A DNA stretch of 64,000 nucleotides. Source: Ascaphus truei. Lineage: Eukaryota; Chordata; Amphibia; Anura; Ascaphidae. The DNA lies in contig CM071568.1 in NCBI GenBank assembly GCA_036426205.1, forward strand, positions 38,950,960 to 39,014,959, read 5' to 3'. Every line of letters starts with the position of its first letter. The first letter of the stretch is position 1. The notes under the pieces were generated by a model that was not told the DNA's origin, did not search any database, and saw only the letters and a list, made by a program, of their open reading frames with translations. Shown one piece after another: positions 52,682 through 62,660 of the stretch. The position numbers and the translations under genes were made by a program.

Positions 52682-53696
52682 TGTAACCCCTTTTCCCTAT
52701 GCCTATGGGAAACTGTGGGCGATTACAAGTGCTGCTGTTACCCGTGAGGCTCACAGGAGGCCAATGCCTCCACTTGTGGGGAGCCTGGGGTACTAAATCT
52801 CGCAGTGCAGCGCCTCCACCAATGCGTTAGCGGGATGACTCCTCATAGGACACAATAATTACTATTCAACCAGGTATATTATAACTGCTTTACTGTATTA
52901 CAATACTAAACACACATAACACACAATACATACGTACCAACAGTATAGTGCAGTAACCCCAACACAGAGTGGTTCCCCCTAAGTATTGAGGGTGCCTTGG
53001 CATCAATAACCCATGGTGTCCTGTCCCAGCAATTTCCACCCAATTGTGAGGTAATGCTACCCCCTGTGGATGTAGGTGCACGTTGCCTACCTGTCTTGGT
53101 ACCCCAGTACCCAGGTGCTGCTTGTTGCGATGGATTAGAGTGGGTCCAACGTAGCAGGGCCTCCAACATATTTCCCTCTCTCCTAAAGGGGGTCCGGATA
53201 CTCCTTGTGGGGTGAGCTCCAGCTGGAGTGTCTCACCCAAGTGTCCCATAGTACTGCGGCCTGGTCTTAGGCCGCAGAGCAGCGCGTGGCCGTCCAGTCA
53301 CCGGTGAAAAACTATCAGTAAGGGAAAGCATCCCCATCTGGGGCCTTCCCTATAACACTTGTCTCTGGTGGCTCAGTGCCTAGCTGGAGCCTATGGGGAA
53401 GTCTCTAGGCCTAGCCCAGGAGCCACTTGCTCCCTCGGCCCTACCGGCTGCCTTGCTGGCTCCCACATGACTGGTTTGCGGGCTTTAGTCCCGCGGAGGA
53501 TATCCTCCTCCTCTCGTGTCCCTGCTCTGCGCATTCAACTCATGTCGCCACCTCCAAGATGGCCACCACACTCATTGCGTCCTGCGCATGCACAAAGTCT
53601 CACGGATGCACGATAGCTCGGCAAATGGCCACCGCCTATGCTGTAGCACCGGAGCGGCTCCCCAACCCAGAGGCAGGGAAAGGGGACACCGCTACA
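52682..53696 (-). repeat. LTR of copy 1
   Basis: 1,015 bp with minus-strand ends TGTAGC...GTTACA, the same terminal bases as the solo LTR at 49272. It contains GC-rich blocks and CCAAT-like and GCGCATGC-like motifs. The right edge abuts a fragment of the TTAA composite family. Confidence 0.55.
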
Positions 53697-54045
53697 TAAG
53701 GATATCCCTTCTTCAGGAGTACCTTACCTCCTTAGGGGGTGCTGGTAGCTGCTCCGCTCAGCTACCAGGGCTTTAAAGCTTAAAGCTCCCGCATCACGTG
53801 GGCCAATAGGAAGCCAGACCTGATGATGTCACGGCTTCCTATTTGTCTGCAGGGTATTGGGAGCTTTGAAACGCCGCCATAACATGAACCTTGGTAGCCA
53901 AGCAGAGCGGCTACCGGCACCTATGACGGATATAAGTATCTCCAGAAGCAGGGGGTCCCCGGAGCTGAAATGAATGGGATCCGGCTCCGGAGACCCCCTG
54001 CTTCAATCCAGGCCAAAAAATAAAAAGCATGGATTGTTGCTTTAA
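53697..54045. repeat. Copy of the TTAA composite family, left part lost
   Basis: It contains GGTAGCTGCTCCGCTCAGC, ATCACGTGGGCCAATAGGAA, TGATGATGTCACGGC, GGCTCCGGAGACCCCCTGCT and ends GGATTGTTGCTTTAA with TTAA at 54042-54045. The left arm stops at the LTR junction at 53697, so the LTR element either inserted here or removed it. Confidence 0.7.
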
Positions 54046-55450
54046 GATACCAAAGTTCCCAGTTTACCTAGGACAGTCCTGCTTTGCACAGGTCTGTAGA
54101 AAAGGCACAAGTAGATCAAGAATAACTGTAGACATCATGAAAGCCTGGTTAAAATGTCTTTATGATCATTAAAATGTCACATATTGCATTTTTAGAGAAC
54201 CCCTCCTATGCGATCTCCATATTTTGGGCTCCTGTAAACATGTCCTTGTTTAGCCTTTCGGAAATGTGGTAGCTTTATTTTGTCTTTCCAGCAGGAACTC
54301 TGAAATGCTTCACTGTCAACACTATCCTCCATCTTCATTTTCATACTTTCCAAAACAATAAATGACAATAACTGACACCTCCGTTGGCATTACTGCAGTC
54401 GCAATGATGGGAATATTAAAAAAACAAAACAAAACAAAAAAAACAATAGCTAAAAGGAAATGTAATGATTTCCAAATGTCAGTTTGAAGTATTTGTGGGT
54501 AGCCTCTGGCAAGCATACTTTTTATCATTTTTATTAGGGGGAATTTGCAATTACTCACTTTCACATCCAGTAAAATGTTTTTCATTTGCTTAATTATTTT
54601 GAAATTGTATCTTTATTCGTTGTTGGATCTATATATTGCTAAGTGACGTCTTTTGGTTCGCCTCTAAGTTAAAATTACATTAGACCACAAAAGAAGCTGG
54701 TTAATTGGATTATGCACTTCAAATAATGTTTTCTTCAACACATTTTTTTTTTTCAAAGGCTGGTGGATAAATGGATTTATTAATGAACTTCTTAAACACA
54801 CTCTAATAAAACCAAATCTCTTCTGCACCATTTTGTTGCCGTGTATGAAATAGAATTCCTTAATAGAATTGTGGCCTACTTGCTCCTCCTAGAGCTTCCT
54901 TCTTATCTTACATTTAAACAAATATAATAAACCTTGAGGCACATTTACTCATTGTAAACTATGCACCCCTTTATATTTCATACCATCCTCTTCATCGTAG
55001 CAGTTGTATTTTTTTTTAAACTTTTAAGTACAGCAAAACTCACACGACACCAGCCGGTGCGGCCCCTACAGTCCTCCCACTCCTTGGTGCGGACTACCCT
55101 GACCTTTACAGCCGGGAACCTCTCGTGGGCCCGTGGGCCCTAATCCCCGCGATCGGAGGCCCCACTGTACCGGTGCCAACCTCGGTACCAGCTGTGATGC
55201 CTGCATCGGTTCCAGGACTGGAACCCTTAACAGCCAATCTACAAGGGTGACAAATGGTTGATAATTATTCAATCTATTATATTGTATTGTATTTCAAGCT
55301 CCAGGTTGACCGATGGTACCCCAAATTTGGTTCCCAGTGAGGACATGGGATTTTTCACCTAGGGGAGAGTATAGTCATAGCTGGTTCTGGCTATACTCCT
55401 GCCTCCTGTCATGTAAGTCCTGGTAGCTGCAGGCTGTGGCAGGCTATCAT
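54046..55450. other. Intergenic DNA, mostly unique
   Basis: AT-rich to about 55020. From 55030 to 55215 there is a GC-richer stretch (GGTGCGGCCCCTACAGTCC) that may be an old retroelement piece, but I cannot name it. Confidence 0.4.
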
Positions 55451-55453
55451 GTA

Positions 55454-55640
55454 TGTATGTATGTATGTATGTCTTTTTATATATAGTGCCATTAATGTGC
55501 ATGTCGCTTCACAGCAGTAATACATGTGACAATCATATAAATAACACATAATGGGAAGAAGTGCTTCGAACATAAAAGTAACATTTAGGAAAAGGAGTCC
55601 CTGCTCCGAAGAGCTTCCAATCTAATCATCTTGGGTTTAC
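55454..55640 (-). mobile_element. LINE (L2/CR1-like) 3' end fragment
   Basis: A TATG repeat followed by TAGTGCCATTAATGTGCATG, CTTCACAGCAGTAATA and GAGTCCCTGCTCCGAAGAGC is the reverse complement of the 3' end of the LINE at 23515-23691. It is a 3'-end-only copy inserted in the opposite orientation. Confidence 0.85.
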
Positions 55641-55742
55641 CCCTCCTCATGCAGCCTCCTTGAGTGGCAGGAGTGGAGGTAGGACTTGGCCTACGTTTTA
55701 GTCAGTGAATAGCACGTACAAACATAATTTTTCTCTTAAAAA

Positions 55743-55895
55743 ACTGACAGTAGACACAGTGCTGTACATAGAATTCTTTCAGACACAATCAATCCCTTCA
55801 CTGAACAGATTACAATCCCATTTTTGGTGCATGAGGTAAAGTAACGTGCCCGGCAAATAATGGTGATAAGGCCTTTGAATCCCGTTCGCCCTTGT
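55743..55895 (-). mobile_element. Decayed CORE/MIR-like SINE fragment
   Basis: It shares the order CTGTACATAGAATT, ACAATCyCATTTTTGGTGC, GGTAAAGTAACGTGCCC and TTTGAATCCCGTTC with the reverse-oriented SINE at 58410. The last piece corresponds to the B-box region. Confidence 0.6.
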
Positions 55896-56218
55896 TATAT
55901 TAAATATAGTGAAGAAGATGGGGTATCACATTATATGAAAGCTATTGTTGAAGGGAATTGCTGGTTACATCAGAACATGAAGAATTCCCTCAGGATTGGA
56001 ATATTTATGATTATCCAAAGGGACCAGAGATTTTTTGCTTTCACAAAAACCTTCTAAATAATAAAAAAAAAGCTTGACTTTGAAAACATATGTAGTGCAA
56101 AATATTTATTTAACTTTATCAATATCAGCGAATGGATCATTTGTTATGCTGCTCTTTTGAAACATCATTCAGCGTTATCCTGCATAACCTAACTCTGGGA
56201 AAATGTCCTCTCAGCTAG

Positions 56219-56384
56219 ATTCTAGAACAGGGTGGCCAAATCCAGTCCTCAAGGGCCACCAACAGGTCAGGTTTTCAGGATATTCCTACTTCCACACAGG
56301 TGCTCAATCAGTGGCTCAGTCGTTGACATAAGCAGGGATATCCTGAAAACCTGACCTGTTAGGACTTCGATTGGCTTCTAGAAC
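56219..56384. mobile_element. Foldback MITE with target duplication
   Basis: The unit at about 56229-56375 folds on itself (CAGGTCAGGTTTTCAGGATA with TATCCTGAAAACCTGACCTG). TTCTAGAAC flanks it at 56220-56228 and 56376-56384. The outer ends GGCCAAATCCAGTCC and GGACTTCGATTGGC are imperfectly inverted. Confidence 0.85.
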
Positions 56385-56931
56385 AATGGGTAGGGTGACC
56401 AGATTTCCAAAAGTAAAAATCGGGACACAATAAAAAAATTATTGATTTCTCTCTCACCTCTCCACATCTTTTCCCTTTCTCCTCACCTCCTCCACTATCT
56501 CTCCCCCTTCTCCTCACACAGACACAACCCTTCTCTCCCCCCAGTCTGTGTGTGTCTCTCTCCCACACCGGTAGCTTTTGTCTCAGGAAGGGGCTGTGCC
56601 CCCAAAACGTTCCTGTAGCTCTTCCTACGCAGTAAAACTTCGAAAATGTTTGCAGTACTACTTAAATGCCCCCAAATATATCTCCCCCCAGGTCTGTGTA
56701 CCTCACCCGCACCTCCCCCCACCCCCAGGTCTGTGAGTGTCTCTCGCTTTCCCCCCAGGTCTGTGTGTCTCTCTCTCCAATCAGTCTCTCTCTCTCCCCG
56801 CAGTCAGTGTGTCTCTCTATCTCCCCAGTCAGAGTGTCTCTCTTTCGGGGTATGTCGGCCCAACGAGACATATCATAAAAAAACAGGACTGTCCCGGCTA
56901 AACCGGGACGTTGTGTCACCCTAACAATGGG
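56383..56931. mobile_element. hAT MITE, TAGGGTGACCAG family, copy A
   Basis: The 533-bp unit (56391-56923) begins TAGGGTGACCAGATTT and ends TTGTGTCACCCTA. An exact 8-bp duplication acaatggg lies at 56383-56390 and 56924-56931. The interior holds CT-rich degenerate repeats (CAGTCTGTGTGTCTCTCTC) and the GGACTGTCCCGGCTAAACCG subterminal block. Confidence 0.92.
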
Positions 56932-57380
56932 GGATGTGTCATATAAACCCGTGATGGGTTGTAAATCAAGTAATTAGGCCACAGATGCAGCCAGGGCCAG
57001 GATAATGAAGTCAGATATACTGACCAGCATATGAAAACTCTTCTTAGGGAGATCAGGTAGGAAAATGCAGGAGGTCTCTTCATCTAAGAGAGGTGATGGT
57101 TGGAAGAGGAGGTAGCTCAGGCCTACTTTTAAAGAGGAAGCAATGGCTGGGGCCATCACGTGTGAGTCATCACATGATGCTGTGTTAGCCAGCATGTGAT
57201 ACACAAAGAAATAATGCTCGGTGGCTGATCCTGCATCATGATGGGTCAGGTGGGTGGTACCGGGCATGCCACATACACGGTGCCGAGGGCAGTTTCAGGT
57301 GGTAGCAGCCAACACATCAAAGCGACCCAGCATCTCAGAGGAGTCACCACAGGGAGGCGACATCACTTACAGAAAATATC

Positions 57381-57806
57381 TGCATTATTAGGGTGACCAG
57401 ATGTCAAGGATTAGCCGGGACTGTTCCGGTTTATAGGGCTGTGTCACGACTTTTTTGGGTGCTATCCCGATTTTTCAATCACGTTGGCCATGCATGCGCA
57501 ATCAGCACGTCGACTGCTCGTACGCCATCGGCATTTGCCAGTCACTCATGGGCATGCGCGACCAACAAGCTCCGGTCCGGCATGTGCGGTCTGCAAGTGC
57601 CGATCGTGCATGTGTATCGTGCAAGTGCCGATTGCGCATACGCCGTTGGTAAGCACTCTTCGTGTATGCGCAGTCGGCGAGCACTCTTCGTGTATGCGCA
57701 GTCGGCGAGCACTCTTTGCACATGTGCAGTCGGCGAGCATCGACTGCGCATGTGCGACATTTGTCCAGGTTTTTGCCATGACAAATATGGTCACCCTTTG
57801 CATTAT
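57381..57806. mobile_element. hAT MITE, TAGGGTGACCAG family, copy B
   Basis: The 410-bp unit (57389-57798) begins TAGGGTGACCAGATGTC and ends ATATGGTCACCCTT, with tgcattat duplicated exactly at 57381-57388 and 57799-57806. The interior is an array of GCGCAGTCGGCGAGCA-type units, including two near-identical 28-bp repeats at about 57652-57716. Confidence 0.92.
57652..57745. repeat. 28-bp tandem repeat inside copy B
   Basis: CACTCTTCGTGTATGCGCAG plus TCGGCGAG occurs twice exactly and a third time with changes (TTTGCACATGTGCAGTCGG). Confidence 0.85.
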
Positions 57807-58239
57807 CCATATTAAATTGTGGCTGAACAGGTTAAAAAAAGGTTTTACACAGTACAGCCCCTTCCAGATGGTGGCAAGAGAGATGGCAGTGAGGTGAAGG
57901 GAGAGACCACAGACAGAAAATGAGGATATGAGTTTAGAGGTAAAAAAATGAATTGATGGCTTGATGATCTATTTCTGGTTGTGATAAAGAATGATACAAG
58001 GAAATTGAAGAAAAGGATGGCACGGTGATTCTAGCTTCTAATCGTCATGCTGTTCATTTATTGTATATTCCTTTATGTCTCGAAACAAATGGATCATTAA
58101 GACATCAATCCAATATATTTCTTCGTCATGACCACTCATATCCTCACTTAATGGGATGGGGGTGATAAAGACATAGGATGTCATAACTATAATGAGGTTG
58201 GATGGCATGACCATATTGTTGAAATTACTGAATGGCATG

Positions 58240-58810
58240 ATTCAGAAGTTGGTCATAGAACAGTATGATTAGAATTAGGAGACTATAGTATGGTCTACTT
58301 ATCAAGGAGAGATTATAGCATGGCATGATTATATTGAGGAAATTATAGCATGGCATGATTATAACAATAGATATATTTTTAATGTATTTGATTGTATAAC
58401 GCTGACAGTGCATGCAGCACTGTACATAGAATTTTGCAAGCACCAGCATTTCCAATCTATTTTTGGGGGGACCTGGGGCACAGGGAGATAAAGTGACTTG
58501 CCCAAGGTCACAAGGAGCTGACACTGGGAATTCAACCAGACCCTGCTTCACACTCAGTGTCATTGTTTTCAGAGTTAGAATGTTTACTCACTGAGCCACA
58601 TAGCTGTATTATAAAAGGGATGACATAGGATGGCAATATTACATTGAGGAGATTACAGTATGGCAGGATTATATAAAGGAGTTTACAGGATGGCAAGATT
58701 ATAGTGAAATTATAGGATGGTAATATTATAATAACGTGACTTTAGGATGGCATGATTATAGAATGGCATGAATATAAGAAGGAGATTATTGGATGGTGTG
58801 ATGTTCTATT
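58240..58810. repeat. Degenerate GGATGGCATGATTATA tandem repeat, split by a SINE
   Basis: Units of the form ATAGGATGGCATGATTATA followed by GAGGAGATTA recur about every 25-45 bp from 58240 to 58375 and from 58616 to 58800. The SINE at 58384-58612 sits between the two blocks, so the array is older than the SINE. Confidence 0.75.
58384..58612 (-). mobile_element. tRNA-derived CORE/MIR-like SINE
   Basis: This is the reverse complement of the element at 45362: CACTGAGCCAC (A-box side) at the right, GGGAATTCAACC (B box) and GATAAAGTGACTTGCCCAAG (CORE) in the middle, and a 3' tail with CACTGTACATAGAATTTTG at the left. Confidence 0.8.
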
Positions 58811-59880
58811 GGGGGAATACAGAGACAAGGGGGGCATTAAAAGGAATAGAAGCAGACCAGTCAATTTTCACTGATTTTTTTTAGCATCAGCTTCTCAATA
58901 GGAGATGTTGTTTAATAGTGCCCCAATCGTCACTATCACAGTTAAATGGATAACCCATTTGTGTCTCCTTTACCCCTCTGCCTATCTGTCTGTGCATGAC
59001 CTCTTTTCTTCGTCTTTCTATCCTGTGGGCCCCTCTATATGGCTGTCTCCTCACTCAAAAAGGAGACGCCCAACAAGGGGTCCCAAATAGACAATTTGTT
59101 TAGGACCGTCTACTATCTTAATCCAGTTCTGGATACAGCCCTCCCATACCTGCATATGGTAGCAGGTCCCCTTTATAGCAGTTAAAAAACAATATGCCAA
59201 TTTTAAACAATGCTATTTTAAACTATTGCCATTTTGAATATTCAAAGCATTTTTGTCAAACCTTCACTCAGTCATAAAATTGGAGTAATTCGGACTAACA
59301 ATTAAAAGCCTTCCAACAGGAAAAGTAAAATGAACAAGGTTTATGGAGGATTAGTTTAATAATGGAAAAATAAACCTCACTGGATGGTCAATACAAGTCC
59401 TCCATCAAGGAAGGATATAGCCTCCTCTTTAGAGAAGATGTTTAACATTCAATATCACTACTAATTGAGTGGTTTAGAAAAATAAAATGACTAAACTATT
59501 TCCTTTGTCAGAGTCGCTCTGCATTTCATTTTTTGTAATAATTATATCGTCATGTTTTTGATGGCTGTTAAAATGAGTCACCAAATGTTTATTGTTTTAG
59601 CCCCTGCAGCACTCAAGTGGTTACAACTCTTCTGTATAATTAGGCCCTGATTGCTGGTACTTTGTAATCACTGCAGCATTCATTGTTCAGCTAACTCCTA
59701 GCTAACATTTAGCACTCTTAAATGCAGCTAGGTTTTGGAAATACATAAAAGAGAGAACAATGATTGTCCCATGCTCAGAGTTAAATACATGGCCAGAGGA
59801 GCCATATTTGGACTTCCCCCTCCGGCAGTGAAGGGGGTAAAATGTGGGCACTGCCTAATTCCTCTCTAGCAGCTCCTCTG
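58811..59880. other. Intergenic DNA, nothing recognised
   Basis: AT-rich unique sequence without element ends or coding potential. Confidence 0.45.
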
Positions 59881-59894
59881 AAATTGCTTACTAA

Positions 59895-60160
59895 TGAGAG
59901 TTATACTGACACAAAGGGGGGTTATTTACTACATCTGCCAGCTACTAAAAACAGTGCAGAAAAAGCAACATATTTATCAAAGGAAAACTATTCCAGCGAA
60001 AGCGATTGGGGGGCTTCAAAACCAGGCGCAAATCTGGTGCAAAAAGACAGGTTTATCAAAGCAAAATATCCCATTGTTTTAATGAATAAAAGTCCTGGTG
60101 CTGCTTTGTTTGTCCCACTTCTGCAGCCTGGGAGACTTTGATCAATGACTCCAGTGGAGT
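59895..60160. repeat. Probable MITE, GGTTATTTACTA...TTTGATCAATGACTCC type
   Basis: A block starting GGGGGTTATTTACTACATC and ending GAGACTTTGATCAATGACTC has internal ATTTATCAAAGG and GGTTTATCAAAGC repeats. The 99-codon ORF across it is chance. The family assignment rests on style only. Confidence 0.4.
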
Positions 60161-60291
60161 TTTGTTATATTAGTTATAAATAGAAAAAAATACACGTGTA
60201 GCACTGTTTCCCCCCCATGGAACATATGGGAAGTGATAACCATGGCACAATCCGTTCCTATTCCGTATGGCTCTGTCTGCTCTACTTAACC

Positions 60292-60927
60292 TCACGATTT
60301 TCCAGCCAGCTCCTTGTCCAGGTAATACCCAAAACCCAGGGTCATTAGGGTCCACCTCTTGATATACTGTAATATAGAGGGGGCCTTAGGTACTCTTACC
60401 CCAAGGTTTATCTCTCCCATTCGTTTGTGAAGTACCTCGGCCATCTCCTCTAGAGAAAATTGGCCCTTTTCCCACCAATGGTCAACTATAGAGCCGTCGA
60501 CCAACACGAACTGTGTACTTTTTAAACTAGGCACATACCCACAGAACAAGGGATCCCACCACTTAAGGGGGTTCTGGGATAAAGACCCAGATCCTGAACT
60601 AATGGGTCTGGTACATACTGTGGAAAATGCACTGGAGGAAGTAGATGGCTGAGATGACCCAGGTGCACTAGATGGTTGAGACTGAGACCCAGAAGATCCC
60701 CTAAAACCAGGTCTTTTAATATGACTAGATGCAAGGATTTCTCCCTCAGAGTCTTCAGAACTACAACCCCCAAACGACCAATTCCCCACATCATTATCAG
60801 GAAACTGTGTTAACACAAAGGGGGTGACAGTAGGGTCTATGTGCTTCCCTTCCTGGAAGCCAATGGTCGAGGATGGGGCAGTGGCAGGGGAAGAATGGGT
60901 CTGGGTAAAGTCCACAATGTCCTGCAC
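60292..60927 (-). CDS. Second ORF of copy 2 (unknown, 211 codons or a spliced exon)
   Basis: This open frame lies 3' of the zinc-ribbon ORF on the same strand. The N-terminal half is S/P/T-rich. The C-terminal 90 residues look globular, with WWDPLFCGYVPS and DHWWEKGQFSLEEMAEVL. An acceptor-like TCTGTGCAG immediately precedes GACATTGTGG near 60920, and a strong donor-like GCGGTGAGTGTG occurs at about 61104-61093, so this may be a downstream exon. I do not recognise the product, and no retroviral or polymerase motif is visible. Confidence 0.4.
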   Translation of the reverse strand: MQDIVDFTQTHSSPATAPSSTIGFQEGKHIDPTVTPFVLTQFPDNDVGNWSFGGCSSEDSEGEILASSHIKRPGFRGSSGSQSQPSSAPGSSQPSTSSSAFSTVCTRPISSGSGSLSQNPLKWWDPLFCGYVPSLKSTQFVLVDGSIVDHWWEKGQFSLEEMAEVLHKRMGEINLGVRVPKAPSILQYIKRWTLMTLGFGYYLDKELAGKS

Positions 60928-61340
60928 AGAGGTGCTAGGACCGGTGGCTGGGGCACAGCAGAGTCCATGGACTGTCCAGTTTAGTGGGGCTTTCCTTTGC
61001 CCCAGGGCAGTGACAGAAGCAGGGACTCAGAGGCTTGGTGACCTTCTCCCTTACAATTTACCACATAGCAGGAAGCATTTGGTGAGAGCTGGCACACACT
61101 CACCGCTGCTGACTTTAGCGGTGGTGCAGCAGGCTCCATGGATTCTTCGGACGCCATCATGTCGACGTCATCGGCCATGGACAGTCTCACGAGACCACCA
61201 GGCAGACTCAAGTCTGGTGGCAGTGATGACGTCACATCCGGTTGTACCCCGCGGCGCACCAGACAAGACCGCACCCGGCGCCTCCTCCAGGTAGGCCGTA
61301 ACTGGATCTGGATCAAAGAAGGAAAGGGGCGACTCACCCA

Positions 61341-61835
61341 TCACAAGGTAGGTTCCTCCGCAGGTGGATCAGGAGTAGCACTGATGTCATCAGGGATCGC
61401 AGAGCTCCTTGGACGTTCCGGAACCTCCGCAGCCTCTCGGATGGACGTGGTTGGGCTGGAACTCCTCTCCGGACGGCAGGTAAGAGGTGGGCTCTTCTCC
61501 ACAGGTTCCACCCGGTTGAAGTCATCTTTGGTAGCAACGGATGGGGATGGGCCCATGTCGTCTGTGACCAGGAAGATAAATGAGACTGCACCGGTTGGTG
61601 TGGTGACTCGCAAAGGAGGTACACATACCTCAGCGGGTACAGGTCTAGCAGGCCTCAGATAGTAGGTGCCACAGTGCATGCACCGCGCATCGAGGCCAAC
61701 AGTGCCTCCGGGTAGCCGGCAGTGAGGACAGATACACCGCAGATGAATCTGGTTATTCACTCGGACAATCAGATAACAACCAGGAAGATTATAATTTGTG
61801 GCCTCCAAATCCTCAGAGGTTTTGCTGGAAGCCAT
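61341..61835 (-). CDS. Zinc-ribbon-like ORF, copy 2 (unknown protein)
   Basis: A 164-residue ORF with start ATG at 61835-61833. I do not recognise the family. Residues about 18-60 hold LIVRVNN and a CPHC, 13 residues, CMHC arrangement: a four-cysteine zinc-ribbon-like motif with GG and DARC between the pairs. Copy 1 shares it (LxxxCPxCxxxGGxVxLxxRCxxCG). The remainder is proline/serine/acidic and probably disordered. It lies about 340 bp inside the primer-binding-like site, the place of a gag or first ORF in an LTR element. A donor-like GGTGAGTC just after the ORF suggests possible splicing. Retroelement origin is more likely than a host gene. Confidence 0.55.
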   Translation of the reverse strand: MASSKTSEDLEATNYNLPGCYLIVRVNNQIHLRCICPHCRLPGGTVGLDARCMHCGTYYLRPARPVPAEVCVPPLRVTTPTGAVSFIFLVTDDMGPSPSVATKDDFNRVEPVEKSPPLTCRPERSSSPTTSIREAAEVPERPRSSAIPDDISATPDPPAEEPTL

Positions 61836-62525
61836 ATTAAGGTAGTATTCAACCGTTGTATAGCAGCTCCTCTCTCTTTCTCAGCTCCGTTGGGAATGAC
61901 ACTCTTGGACAAAGAGTGAGAGCTCCTCTTTTCCTGAGACAGTCCCTGATTGGTTAAAGAGTATTTAGCTCCTCCCCTGGGTGGGATCAGAGGCAGGGTG
62001 CATCAGTACAAGGCTGACCTGACTCAGGATGAGCATATCAGCATAAGAGGCGGCATCCTCCATTTGGCGCCGAAAGGATGCAACTTTGCATCTGAAAGCG
62101 TACTTTCTTCTATACCTTTCTTGCTGTTTTGCTCTCATAGTAAAAGCCTGGCCTGCTCTCAGCAGCACCTCCAATTGTAGCACTGTTTCCCCCCGACAGT
62201 GGGAGATACACAGCTTCTGCTACCTAGGGTGTGGTGCTCATACCTGTTAGGGTCAGGAGAGCTGAGTTTGATCTGCGATGATGGGAGATCAGGACCGGCT
62301 TAAGATCTTCTTCTCATGGTGTTAGCGACTCCAGGCGTAGTGGGCTCCAGGGTGTCCAGAGATCAGTCCCCACTATTGCATACTTCTTCCCTCCTGCCCA
62401 GGGACTGACACTTAGACAGGAGTATGATGAACAATGGTCTTTATTTCTGACAATCACTGCAGATATTCCACATACAGCGGTGCAGGGTCTCATGGACTCC
62501 AGGTCTCTGGATGATGCTTTTGCTG

Positions 62526-62660
62526 GGGTGACCAGATGTTCCGGTTTTGCCGGGACGGTCCCGGTTTTTTCATTCCTGTCCCGGTAGCGGGTCCGCCCCG
62601 GTAATGTCCCGGTTTTCCTAGCAGGATGCAGCGGCGACGGTGCAACGGTGTGTGGGGGCG
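62526..62660. mobile_element. hAT MITE, GGGTGACCAG family, copy C (partial)
   Basis: It begins GGGGTGACCAGATGTTCCGG and continues GGGACGGTCCCGG and TGTCCCGGTTTTCC, matching the subterminal blocks of copies at 56391 and 57389. No right end (GGTCACCCTA) was found before the window ends, so the extent is unknown. Confidence 0.65.

Larger units (their letters stand above)
50990..53696 (-). mobile_element. LTR-type element with zinc-ribbon ORF, copy 1 (incomplete)
   Basis: Read on the minus strand, an LTR-like unit runs from TGTAGCGGTGTCCCC (53696) to GGGGTTACA (52682). Directly inside it is TTTGGAGGAACTGCTGAGAT, a likely primer-binding site that is conserved in copy 2, then a leader of about 700 bp and the zinc-ribbon ORF. 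I find no second LTR on its left side and no reverse transcriptase, so the element is truncated or non-autonomous. Confidence 0.55.
60197..62525 (-). mobile_element. LTR-type element with zinc-ribbon ORF, copy 2
   Basis: On the minus strand a truncated LTR (62525 to 62176, with AATAAA-type GAAATAAAGACC near 62445) ends GGGGGAAACAGTGCTACA. The next bases, TTGGAGGTGCTGCTGAGAGC, match copy 1 and look like a primer-binding site. A leader and the zinc-ribbon ORF follow, then two further open stretches. The 19-bp plus-strand phrase TGTAGCACTGTTTCCCCCC recurs at 60197-60215 and may mark the other end. No reverse transcriptase is present. The outer LTR is cut by the repeat at 62526. Confidence 0.55.

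Noticed and set aside
57652..57745. 28-bp repeats resembling CRISPR direct repeats
   Set aside because: They are contiguous tandem copies inside a hAT MITE, without unique spacers.
59842..60141. 99-codon + strand ORF
   Set aside because: It crosses a probable MITE with internal repeats, and the protein shows no motif, so it is likely chance.
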